Shown here: one piece after another, positions 23,714-34,459 of the stretch
How positions within the stretch are numbered: the stretch's first letter is position 1
Layout: the number at the start of each line of letters is the position of its first letter
DNA from: Adiantum capillus-veneris
Lineage: Eukaryota; Streptophyta; Polypodiopsida; Polypodiales; Pteridaceae
Assembly (NCBI GenBank): GCA_014529385.2
Contig: CM043950.1
Location: 157,617,545 to 157,681,544 of the forward strand
Reading direction: 5' to 3'
Length of the DNA: 64,000 bases
Made by a program: the position numbers and the translations under genes
Notes under the pieces: model-generated
Databases searched by the model: none
The model's input: only the letters and a program-made list of their open reading frames with translations
What the model was told of the DNA's origin: nothing

Positions 23714-24000
23714 AATACGTGTGATGTTTTAGAGTCTATGGACATGACTCGTGTGAGTCATGTGAGTCTATTAATTTTATTTAGTGTGGTTTCACATGAC
23801 ACTCTCCCTATCGTCATGAATGGAAACCTAATCTATCCTCCTTAATTTCTCTACTTTACAATTAGCCAACAGGTTCATGTTTTCACTTGGGAGTGTGGCT
23901 ATCACATACAACAAGAAGAAGGAACCCATGATTGCTTTTTCACATATAGAGGGTGATTATAGAGATGGTGCAGTGGGTAGAATGTGAGTTATGGTGGATA

Positions 24001-24120
24001 GAGATTGCTCAAGTTATGGCCATTCAAAAAAATGCAAAAATTGGTGGGACTATGGTGGATAGAGATTGCTCAAGTTATGGCCATTCAAAAAAATGCAAAA
24101 ATTGGTGGGACTGTGACTAC
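24001..24120 (+). repeat. Short tandem duplication of about 60 bp
   Basis: GAGATTGCTCAAGTTATGGCC followed by ATTCAAAAAAATGCAAAAAT and TGGTGGGACT appears twice in succession (starting near 24001 and 24061), and also as the inverted copy at about 34070-34190 in the other arm. Confidence 0.85.
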
Positions 24121-24530
24121 ACACCAATTCTCATTGGTATAGAGAGTATATTCCAAAAGTATATTTGACCCTAAAGGGCCCTTTTGGGGTTCATATTTTT
24201 CCTAATGTCTAGTTTAAAACTCTTTGAAAGTTTTTTGTTTACATCAATTTTTGACTTATAAGTGTTCAAGTTTTTGTAAAGAAAAATTGTTAGATTTGTT
24301 CATATTTTATTTGGTAATGCATCTCCTAGAATTTTTATTAATGGCACTCTGATTGAAGCTATCTCCCTTCACAAATCCATCAAATAGGGTTGTCACCCTT
24401 ACTCTATGCAGTCTCTTTTGATGCCTTGGTTTGGCTTGTCAAAGATTTTATATAGCAAGGGAAATTGAAAGCTATTGACATTAAAGATTTTGTTGACCAG
24501 TTATGTTTGCGGCAGTTTGCTAATGATACT

Positions 24531-24791
24531 TGTTGGGACTGCGGCTAGGGAGGATGAAGCCGAAGGACTACCATGGTGTGGTGCAACAGAGAGAGAGAAG
24601 AGAAGAGACTCGACACTGCTTGAAAAACACAGAACACGCTTTTGCTATTGTTATTGATATTTTGTGTATAAGCCTCACAAAGTATATAAAGCCACAAAAG
24701 GCCATGCAAACTAGACCTTGGACTGAATCTCTACTGCATGCCTATAAGAGGCTTTTCCCACGGGCTGACCGACAAGGGATTGAACCCAACA
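24531..24791 (-). repeat. Copia-type LTR (minus strand) with polypurine tract
   Basis: A 261-bp unit with TGTTGGG/CCCAACA inverted ends. On the minus strand it is preceded by TTGAGGGGGGAT, a typical polypurine tract, so it is the 3' LTR of a minus-strand element whose 3' internal part occupies 24792-25356. The same LTR occurs at 33374-33642 (inverted) and 56471-56744. Confidence 0.7.
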
Positions 24792-25356
24792 ATCCCCCCC
24801 TCAAGCCCGAACTGGACATAACCCGTACAAATATTTGTTTTAGAAAATAAGCAAAAAATGACAATTGATAAAAACCATAATTGAACAGATAAAAATGGTT
24901 TTGAAACCTGTGTTGATGTACCGAGCGTGTTATATCGAGCCTTTGAGAGGATTGTATCTGCATGCCACAACCTTCAAAGCGGAACATTAGAAGTGGCACT
25001 AATTTCATATGTGCAATAACTCAAAAGAAGAGAAGATGCATATATGTGCATGGAAGCTCCTTGACTTCCCACTTTTCTTTCTACATCGTATTACATGTTA
25101 CCCTTACTGATGGCTCAAAGCATATATAGCTTGTTTGGTTTGACCATCACTCTGATTTATCACTGTGTTCTTACATAATCCCTAAGAAGGTAGCAATGGT
25201 GGAAAGTTCACATCCAATAGGAATTCCTTAGAGCAACATGGAGTGTCTGCTACAGTGCCAATTACTACGGCATCACAACTCAAATACTTGGCCTTTAGAT
25301 TGATACGAACATGGGCCATTATTACCAAGATGAATCGAGCGTCGAACTTGTGTGAC
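24792..25356 (-). mobile_element. 3' internal fragment of the minus-strand copia-type element
   Basis: Sequence upstream (on the minus strand) of the polypurine tract, cut at 25356 by the chromovirus LTR. No intact frame is seen; pol-type coding is not recognisable apart from possible short fragments. Repeated in inverted form at 32814-33373. Confidence 0.5.
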
Positions 25357-26948
25357 TGTCATAATAATCAATATCTAATTCTCCTAAATGATTTTCTCAT
25401 ATTAAACTGATCATTTAATGTGGGGAAGGCCAGGGGAGAAAAAGCTAGAATATTGGTTAAGCTAGCAGACCGGCCACAGTAGGGATCCAAAGGAGGGAAA
25501 ATAGGGATCCCAAGGGGGGGCCATCTGCAAAAGAGAGATGTGCAACAATGGGCTAAAAAGACCCTAAGGTTCAGCCCATTAAGACTTCCAAAATTCTAAG
25601 GTTCCAAAATTCAAAGGTTGTGTCCAAAGGTCAACCCTAGGGAAAATTGGATTCTTTGTGTGTGCCCTAAAAGTCTTTTCACATCCCTACATGGGAGGGG
25701 GTGAGCCCTAAAGGTAGGGGATGAGAGAGAAATCCACACACACACACACACAGGCTCCCTTTACACAAAGGGAATGAGGGACACATGTCAGCTCCCTAGG
25801 CCAGATGCCCACAAGGTGTGCCCAATTTCTATTGGATGACCCTTGAAGTGGACCAATGAAAATTAAGCTAGAGTAAATCTAGTTTAATTAATTTAAAAAC
25901 ATTTAATAAAAGAAACCAATGAGAATTAAGTCTGCTAGAAGACTATTGGGCAGTCTCCCAAGGGGTCCAATGAGCATTTAGGAGCCCCATGGCTTGCCTG
26001 ATTCCTATTGGCCAGGAGGCAAAGGGGTCCAATGAGAGTTTACTTTAATTATTTAATTACCTAAAGCTCTCACAAAAGGGGAAAGGGGGACACATGTCAG
26101 AAGGCTATCACTTATGCTGCTTAATTGTAATTGGCTTGACTTGGGGAGGGCCAATGAGGCTTCAGGAAGAGCATTTAGCAAGAGGGCTCGCCCAAGAGAG
26201 AGAGAGGGGGGCTGATTTTTGCAAGGCATTATCACACACATACTCACACAAGCTCATGTGTGAAGAAAGAGAAGACTATCTCTTCCAAAGCTTTAATGGA
26301 GAACTCATCACCTACTCCAAGCTTGTGAGATAGAAGCCTACATCAACACTCTCTTGGCATGTGGATGCAAATCCAACCAAGAGCCAAGCTTCAATGCATG
26401 CTCATCTCCTCTACCATGCTAATTACTAAGCTAAGTTATGCTACATATGAGTGATTATGTGAGGAGATGTACATCTTTCTCGTAAGATACTCCTTCTTCC
26501 TCTCAATCTACTCTCATACCCTGCTAGCTCTCACCATCTTCGAAGGTGTGTGAGGTCTTGGGTCTGAGAACGGGGATAATTCAAGTTGTGTTTGTTAAGT
26601 GTTTTGCTTAGTGCATGAAGTTTCCATCTTCATTGCACTAGCTAGTCTTGAAGGAACACAAAGAATTGTATTGTACAATGTCTCTCTTGATGGGAGAAAC
26701 AATAATACAAAGCCTTTTGGAGGGGGGACCGGCTCCATGAAAATCCGGTCCTCAACTGTTGTCAATAGCTTAATTGCTCTCTCTTTTGAAAGTATTGTCG
26801 ATGCTATCTAACTAGGTGTTATGCTTTTTGTTGCTCTCTCCACCCAAGAACTCTTGTAATTCTCATTAGGAATCTATTCTAATGATATGCCCACTATGTT
26901 CATGCTAATTTCCACTACACATAAGTTATTAGGCCATTAAATGTTACA
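25357..26948 (+). repeat. Chromovirus LTR a (5' LTR of copy B)
   Basis: TGTCATAATAATC ... ATGTTACA, 1592 bp, followed by a primer site. Includes a (CA)n tract near 25736-25752 and a cluster of about ten CCAAT/ATTGG boxes at 25828-26153. LTR a groups with LTR f (53442) by shared variants such as TTAGGAGCCCC and TGTAATTGGC. Confidence 0.9.
25828..26153. promoter_or_regulatory. CCAAT-box cluster in chromovirus LTR
   Basis: CCAAT or its complement ATTGG occurs about ten times in some 325 bp (for example near 25828, 25835, 25855, 25916, 25944, 25967, 26006, 26028, 26129 and 26149), often as GGTCCAATGAG or TATTGGCC. The cluster is kept in all full LTR copies. It is a plausible NF-Y-type upstream promoter region. 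Confidence 0.6.
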
Positions 26949-26949
26949 T

Positions 26950-26961
26950 TGGTATCAAAGC
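26950..26961 (+). promoter_or_regulatory. Primer-binding site of copy B
   Basis: TGGTATCAAAGC one base after LTR a, one mismatch from the initiator-Met primer site TGGTATCAGAGC found at 43577. Confidence 0.75.
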
Positions 26962-27365
26962 TCAAGGTTTCTCTTTTCTTTCTCAAGAAGGGAGGTCCTC
27001 AAGCTAGCTACAAATGGTTGGTATTATTAATTGCCTGTGAGTAAGTAGAATAGGGATTTTTCAGCCTTGCAGTGCGCCTGCCTTCGTGCAGTTAACGGGG
27101 CATCACCGTCGAGAGCTATGGTCTTAATAGTGGAGTCCTACGGGGCTTGCCTACGGCTTAACCACTATTGAGCTATTAGAAGCTTGACAGGAGCCGGTGC
27201 TGTTTTGGTGTCGAAAGACCCTCTCTTCTATTCCTTGCAATTAATGGTATTCGAGCCGTGGGTACAGTAGCTTGAGTGCTTTTTCTAAAGGGGTAAAGAG
27301 GAGTAGCAACTAGGGCTTGAAGTGCCAAAGTACACCTAAAAAGTTTACGCCTAAAAGTTGTTAGA

Positions 27366-28880
27366 ATGGCTGACAATAGTAAAGAGAGTGAAATTAATGT
27401 TGATAACTTTGGTTTTGCTCATGAGCAAGCTACTAATGATGCTTCAATGCTTGTTAACTATCTTGTTTCTAGGCTTCAACAAGCCATGGCAATCCATCTC
27501 TCCAAAGTGAAGTGCAACGGCAGCTCCGTGCTCACGGGATTCTCCAAGCTCATCACCATGACGAGAGAACACCTAGGAAGCCTCCTTGTGAGACTACCAA
27601 AAGAGGTCTCTCTCCGATTCGGGAAGAAGAAGAGAATCCATATGAAGGGCTCAAGAATTTACTTCTTGATGATGCATCTCCTTCCCAAAGGAGAACTCAA
27701 GAGTCTCCACGGAAGGAACGAGAAAGAAGCGAGTCTCCCGCCACCTCGGCGGAGATGGCTCCACGAAGACGGCGGGCTAAACGCTCTCCATCACCACCAA
27801 AGCGGAGAAGACCATCACACTCTTCTCCACGCCATAATTCAAAGAGGGATGATAAAAATCAATAGAAGAAAAAGGCGAGAAAGAGGACGCCCTCTTCTCC
27901 ATCTTCTTCATCCTCTTCCTCTTATGAAAGCTATGGTGAAGACGACAAAGATCAAGACAAGAAAAAGGCGAGAAAGAGGTCACCCTCTTCTCCACCTTCT
28001 TCAAATTCTTCACCTTCTGAAGACAGTGATGGTGCAACCTTTGAACCATCAAAAAGAAGAGGTCATAGGAAATCCTATGCCGCATGGAAGAGGTCGTCCA
28101 AGTTGAAGAAATTCAAAGAGGGAGGGAAGAGCATCTCTTTCCTTACCTATGATGGTACCTTTGGTGCTACGGACAAAGTCTTGGCCTTTATCCAACAATT
28201 CGATGCGGCGTTTGGAGATGAGGGCTTCATAGAGTCCTCTAAGCTATGCAATGTAGCTATGCACTTTCAAAAGTGCGCCAGAAAATGGTGTTCTAGCCTA
28301 CGAGCCAACGGTGAAGCTCCACGAACATGGAAAGCTTTAAGAGCTTCGATTATGAAGCAGTTTTTGGCCACCGATGCCAAAGACAAAGTACTCACCGAAT
28401 GGCGAAGCTTAAAGCTCTCTCCCAATGAATCTATCCACAAATATGTAGACAAGTTTTGGGACCTACAACTCAAAGCCACTGTCTTCAAAAAGTTGGATTT
28501 TGGAGAGCAAAAGCAACAATTTTGTGCGGGTTTAACCGAAGAAATGGCGGAGTATGTCAACTCCCAAAGACCACATACCATATCGGCGGTAATACACCAC
28601 ACTATGGTCGCCTCTCGAATCAATTTCCAAACGGGGGCAAAAAGAAATAATAAGCCCCCGGAAAATAAGGGTTCCAATGAGCCTAAGGGGAAGGACAATG
28701 TCCAAAAGTCTCGTAAGGGAAACTCCAACAAAGCTAAAGAGAAGGGAGTTTACAAAGGTAAGAATAAACTCTCTCCTGAAGTTATCGTAAGGATAACCGG
28801 TGTTTCAAGTGCGGCGAACAAGGGCATGCGTACCGCGATTGTCCCCAAAAGAACAACCGCCAAGATCCTCCTAGAGCTTC
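27366..28880 (+). pseudogene. gag of chromovirus copy B (frameshifted)
   Basis: Start MADNSKESEINVDNF at 27366, followed by an Arg/Ser/Pro-rich region encoded in the overlapping frame at 27512-27865 (RRRRAKRSPSPPKRRRPSH). The capsid block occupies 28103-28700: FLTYDGTFGATDKVLAFIQQF, WKALRASIMKQFLATDAKD and ESIHKYVDKFWDLQLKA, typical of the plant retrotransposon gag family. A CCHC zinc knuckle (CFKCGEQGHAYRDC) is encoded at 28801-28842 in a third frame. Compared with copy F (55461) there are one-base deletions and a stop at about 27863. Gag packages element RNA in cytoplasmic particles. Confidence 0.75.
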
Positions 28881-28881
28881 C

Positions 28882-29295
28882 TTGGTTGAAATCCAAGAGG
28901 AGGAGACTCACCAAACTCACCACAAAGGATCTCCTCTATGCCATGCTTGGGGAAAGGTAAGAGAACATGATGCTTTTATTCTCTTTGACCCTGGTTCTAC
29001 TCACAATTTTATATCTATAGAGTTGGCCACCAAGCTAGGAATACAATCCTACGAGATGGGAGATGTCCTACCCGCAGACAGTGCCTTCAAGGGGCAAGAA
29101 GCTTCAGTCACTCCCTTAATTGGGAAATTGAGGCTTCATGTCCAAGGCTATGTGGACAAAGAGGACTTCTTTATCTCTCCTCTCAAGCATGAGGATGTAA
29201 TCCTAGGGCACCATGGTTTGACCGCCTGGCTGCCGATGTTAAATTTCCTGAAAGGAGAATCTCCTTTAAGTTCAGGGAAAAAGACATGTATATAG
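28882..29295 (+). pseudogene. Aspartic protease region of copy B
   Basis: A frame with HDAFILFDPGSTHNFISIEL: the retropepsin catalytic motif is DPGST, a common plant gypsy variant of DSGST. A missing G near 29208 (TAGGGCACC against TAGGGGCACC in copy C at 36481) shifts the frame before reverse transcriptase. The protease matures gag and pol products. Confidence 0.75.
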
Positions 29296-30749
29296 ATGCT
29301 AAGGAAATGGGTAACACCATCCCCATTGTACATACACCAGCTTTCAACAAGTCAATAAAGAGCTCTATTTCCGTGTACATGATTTTTGTTAAAGATTCTC
29401 AAAATGAACCTAATGCTTTAGCAAAAGAAAATAAAAGCAACCAAAAGGAATTAGAGTTATCCAATTTTCTCAAGGGGTTTCAAGATGTTTTTATTGACGA
29501 CATCCCTTGTGAGCTACCTCCTAAACGAGGTAATGATGACCATGCAATTGAACTTCTTCCAGGAAGTTCACCGCCTAATAAACCTCCTTATAGAGTTTCT
29601 CAAGCTCAACAAGAGGAGATTATGCGGCAAGTGCATGAGTTAGTTGAGAAGGGCATGGTTAGGCCTAGCTCATCTCCATTTTGCTCACCTGTGCTATTAG
29701 TGCAAAAGAAAGACGGCACATATCGTATGTGTGTCGACTATAGAGCACTAAATAGGATCACTATCAAGAATAGGTTTCCCGTTCCACGGGTAGAAGACCT
29801 ATTTGATAAGCTACAAGGATCGACCTACTTCAGTAGGATTGACCTAAAAAGTGGCTATCATCAAATAAGGATAGTTGATCAAGACATTGTAAAGACCGCA
29901 TTTCGTACTACATTTGGTCTTTACGAATACATTGTCATGCCTTTTGGCTTGACCAATGCACCAGCCACATTCAACCGCTTGATGGAGAAGCTGTTCAGGC
30001 CTCATCGAACCTTCACTGGAGTGTTCTTTGATGATATTATCATCTACTCTAATTCATTGGAGGAACACAAGCAACACCTCCAGGTAATATTTCAAGTTTT
30101 AAGAGAGAATAAACTTTATGTTAATCGAAAGAAAAGTGAATTTTTCTTGCAAGAGATTCAGTATTTAGGTCACATTATCTCTCAAGATGGAATCCAAATG
30201 GATCCATCCAAGTTAGAGGTAATAAAAGGATGGCCTAAACCAAGGAATCTTCATGAACTAAGAAGCTTTATAGGTATGTGTGCATACTATAGACGCTTCA
30301 TAGAAAAGTTCTCACAAATTGCGGGACCATTACATGACCTAACAAAGAAAAGTTTAGGTATACATGGTCTGCTAAGGAGAACAATGCTTTCGAAAAGCTT
30401 AAAGAAAAGCTTATCTCTCAACCTGTGCTTACACTACCGGATCTCTCAAAACCATTTGAGGTCCAATGTGATGCTTGTGGTGATTGCCTTGGAGCTGTTT
30501 TGCTCCAAGAAGGGCACGCCATAGGCTATGAGAGTCGAAGGCTCGACCCTGTTGAGCAAGCTCTAGGCATATACGAAAAAGAACTCCTTGCATTCTACAT
30601 GCCTTAGACTCATGGAAGCACTATTTATTGGGGACTCCTTTCATTCTGCGAACGGATCACCAAAGTCTTAAGTACTTCATGACACAGACCAAGCTCTTCG
30701 ACAACAAATGATAGTGGACAAATTTCCTTTCGCAATTTCATTTTCATAA
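29286..30749 (+). pseudogene. Reverse transcriptase and truncated RNase H of copy B
   Basis: The 412-residue frame from 29286 contains the RT core: [58 protein letters not shown] and the catalytic VFFDDIIIYS. A one-base deletion near 30355 ends it early; RNase H (FEVQCDACGDCLGAVL, GYESRRLDPVEQALGIYEKE) continues at 30425 in another frame. The copy stops at 30749 within TTCATTTTCAT of the RNase H/connection region and joins an inverted gag start. Integrase and chromodomain are absent, so this copy is not autonomous. Confidence 0.8.
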
Positions 30750-31234
30750 TAGTAGCTTGCTCATGAGCAAAATCAAGTTATCAACATTAATTTCACTCTC
30801 TTTACTATTGTCAGCCATTCTAACAACTTTTAGGTGTAAACTTTTTAGGTGTACTTTGGCACTTCAAGCCCTAGTTGCTACTCCTCTTTACCCCTTTAGA
30901 AAAAGCACTCAAGCTACTGTACCCGCGGCTCGAATACCATTAATTGCAAGGAATAGAAGAGAGGGTCTTTCGACACCAAAACAGCACCGGCTCCTGTCAA
31001 GCTTCTAATAGCTCAATAGTGGTTAAGCCGTAGGCAAGCCCCGTAGGACTCCACTATTAAGACCATAGCTCTCGACGGTGATGCCCGTTAACTGCACGAA
31101 GGCAGGCGCACTGCAAGGCTGAAAAATCCCTATTCTACTTACTCACAGGCAATTAATAATACCAACCATTTGTAGCTAGCTTGAGGACCTCCCTTCTTGA
31201 GCAAGAAAAGAGAAACCTTGAGCTCTGATACCAA

Positions 31235-32813
31235 TGTAACATTTAATGGCCTAATAACTTATGTGTAGCGGAAATTAGCATGAACATAGTGGGCATTTCA
31301 TTAGAATAGATTCCTAATGAGAATTACAAGAGTGCTTGGGTGGAGAGAGCAACAAAAAGCATAAACACCTAGTTAGATAGCATCGACAATACTTTCAAAA
31401 GAGAGAGCAATTAAGCTATTGACAACAGTTGAGGACCGGATTTTCATGGAGCCGGTCCCCCTCCAAAAGGCTTTGTATTATGGTTTCTCCCATCAAGAGA
31501 GACATTGTACAATACAATTCTTTGTGTTCCTTCAAGACTAGCTAGTGCAATGAAGATGGAAACTTCATGCACTAAGCAAAACACTTAACAAACACAACTT
31601 GAATTATCCCCGTTCTCAGACCCAAGACCTCACACACCTTCGAAGATGGTGAGAGCTAGCAGGGTATGAGAGTAGATTGAGAGGAAGAAGGAGTATCTTA
31701 CGAGAAAGATGTACATCTCCTCACATAATCACTCATATTAGCATAGCTTAGCTTAGTAATTAGCATGGTAGAGGAGATGAGCATGCATTGAAGCTTGGCT
31801 CTTGGTTGGATTTGCATCCACATGCCAAGAGAGTGTTGATGTAGGCTTCTATCTCACAAGCTTGGAGTAGGTGATGAGTTCTCCATTAAAGCTTGGAAGA
31901 GATAGTCTTCTCTTTTTCACACATGGCTTGTGTGAGTGTGTGTGTGATAATGCCTTGCAAAAATCAGCCCCCCCTCTCTCTCTTGGGCGAGCCCTCTTGC
32001 TAATTGCTCTTGCTTGAAGCTCATTGGCCCTCCCAAGTCAAGCCAATACAATTAAGCAGCATAAGTGATAGCCTTCTGACATGTGTCCCCTTTCCCTTTT
32101 GTGAGAGCTTTAGGTAATTAAATAATTAAACTAAACTCTCATTGGACCCCTTTGCTCCTGGCCAATAGGAATCAGGCAAGCCATGGGGCTCCTGAATGCT
32201 CATTGGACCCTTGGGAGACTGCCCAATAGTCTTCTAGCAGACTTAATTCTCATTGGTTTCTTTTATTAAATGTTTTTAAATTAATTAAACTAGATTTACT
32301 CTAGCTTAATTTTCATTGGTCCACTTCAAGGGTCATCCAATAGAAATTGGGCACACCTTGTGGGCATCTGGCCTAGGGAGCTGACATGTGTCCCTCATTC
32401 CCTTTGTGTAAAGGGAGCCTGTGTGTGTGTGTGTGTGGATTTCTCTCTCATCCCCTACCTTTTAGGCTCACCCCTCCCATGTAGGGATGTGCAAAGACTT
32501 TTAGGGCACACACAAAGCATCCAATTTTCCCTAGGGTTGACCTTTGGACACAACCTTTGAATTTTGGAACCTTAGAATTTTGGAAGTCTTAATGGGCTGA
32601 ACCTTAGGGTCTTTTTAGCCCATTGTTGCACATGGCTCTTTTGCAGATGGCCCCCCCTTGGGATCCCTATTTTCCCTCCTTTGGATCCCTACTGTGGCCG
32701 GTCTGCTAGCTTAACCAATATTCTAGCTTTTTCTCCCTGGCCTTCCCCACATTAAATGATCAGTTTAATATGAGAAAATCATTTAGGAGAATTAGATATT
32801 GATTATTATGACA
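31235..32813 (-). repeat. Chromovirus LTR b (inverted)
   Basis: TGTAACATTTAATGG ... GATTATTATGACA, 1579 bp, the inverted twin of LTR a with few differences, mostly in homopolymers. Primer site complement (GAGCTCTGATACCA) precedes it at about 31220-31233. Confidence 0.9.
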
Positions 32814-33373
32814 GTTCACACAAGTTCGACGCTCGATTCATCTTGGTAATTAATGGTCCCCATGTTCGTATCAATCTAAAGGCCATGTATTTGGTTGTGA
32901 TGCCGTAGTAATTGGCACAGTAGCGGACACTCCATGTTGCTCTAGGAATTCCTATTGGATGTGAACTTTCCACCATTGCTACCTTCTTAGGGATTATGTA
33001 AGAACACAGTGATAAATCAGATTGATGGTCAAACAAACAAGCTATATATGCTTTGAGCCATCAGTAAGGGTAACATGTAATACGATGTAGAAAGAAAAGT
33101 GGAAGTCAAGGGCTTCCATGCACATATATGCATCTTCTCTTCTTTTGAGTTATTGCACATATGAAATTAGTGCCACTTCTAATGTTCCGCTTTGAAGTTG
33201 TGGCATGCAGATACAATCCTCTCAAAGGCTCGATATAACACGCTCGGTACATCAACACAGTTTCAAACCATTTTTATCTGTTCAATTATGGTTTTTATCA
33301 ATTGTCATTTTTTGCTTATTTTCTAAAACAAATATTTGTACGGGTTATGTCCAGTTCGGGCTTGAGGGGGGAT

Positions 33374-33642
33374 TGTTGGGTTCAATCCCTTGTCGGTCAG
33401 CCCGTGGGAAAAGCCTCTTATAGGCATGCAGTAGAGATTCAGTCCAAGGTCTAGTTTGCATGGCCTTTTGTGGCTTTATATATACTTTGTGAGGCTTTAT
33501 ACACAAAGTATCAATAACAATAGCAAAAGCGTGTTCTGTGTTTTTTCAAGCAGTAGTGTCGAGTCTCTTCTCTTCTCTCTCTCTGTTGCACCAACACCAT
33601 GGTAGTCCTTCGGCTTCATCCTCCCTAGCCGCAGTCCCAACA
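33374..33642 (+). repeat. Copia-type LTR (inverted copy)
   Basis: TGTTGGGTTCAATCCC ... GCAGTCCCAACA, the inverted duplicate of 24531-24791, preceded by the polypurine tract CTTGAGGGGGGAT. Confidence 0.75.
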
Positions 33643-34459
33643 AGTATCATTAGCAAACTGCCGCAAACATAACTGGTCAACAAAATCTTTAATGTCAATA
33701 GCTTTCAATTTCCCTTGCTATATAAAATCTTTGACAAGCCAAACCAAGGCATCAAAAGAGACTGCATAGAGTAAGGGTGACAACCCTATTTGATGGATTT
33801 GTGAAGGGAGATAGCTTCAATCAGAGTGCCATTAATAAAAATTCTAGGAGATGCATTACCAAATAAAATATGAACAAATCTAACAATTTTTCTTTACAAA
33901 AACTTGAACACTTATAAGTCAAAAATTGATGTAAACAAAAAACTTTCAAAGAGTTTTAAACTAGACATTAGGAAAAATATGAACCCCAAAAGGGCCCTTT
34001 AGGGTCAAATATACTTTTGGAATATACTCTCTTACCAATGAGAATTGGTGTGTAGTCACAGTCCCACCAATTTTTGCATTTTTTTGATATGGCCATAACT
34101 TGAGCAATCTCTATCCACCATAGTCCCACCAATTTTTGCATTTTTTTGAATGGCCATAACTTGAGCAATCTCTATCCACCATAACTCACATTCTACCCAC
34201 TGCACCATCTCTATAATCACCCTCTATATGTGAAAAAGCAATCATGGGTTCCTTCTTCTTGTTGTATGTGATAGCCACACTCCCAAGTGAAAACATGAAC
34301 CTGTTGGCTAATTGTAAAGTAGAGAAATTAAGGAGGATAGATTAGGTTTCCATTCATGACGATAGGGAGAGTGTCATGTGAAACCACACTAAATAAAATT
34401 AATAGACTCACATGACTCACACGAGTCATGTCCATAGACTCTAAAACATCACACGTATT

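Larger units (their letters stand above)
23714..27435 (+). repeat. Left arm of 3.7-kb inverted duplication
   Basis: Reverse-complement match to 30750-34459 along its whole length with few differences. It contains unique-looking flank (23714-24530), a copia-type LTR and 3' internal piece (24531-25356), the chromovirus LTR a (25357-26948), and the leader and first 70 bases of gag. Spacer 27436-30749 holds the rest of copy B. Confidence 0.85.
30750..34459 (-). repeat. Right arm of 3.7-kb inverted duplication
   Basis: Reverse complement of 23714-27435: gag start and leader (30750-31234), LTR b (31235-32813), copia-type 3' fragment and LTR (32814-33642), then flank to 34459. Its end joins the leader of copy C at shared TATTAGAAG-type text, and its inner end joins copy B pol at a shared ATA, so both junctions show only short microhomology. 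Confidence 0.85.

Noticed and set aside
24001-24120. CRISPR-like repeat
   Set aside because: Only two adjacent copies without spacers, in a eukaryotic repeat context; a simple tandem duplication.
28267-28731. Antisense frames over gag and pol (also 5603-6049, 48183-48467, 52398-52682)
   Set aside because: They mirror conserved sense coding regions and carry no domain of their own.
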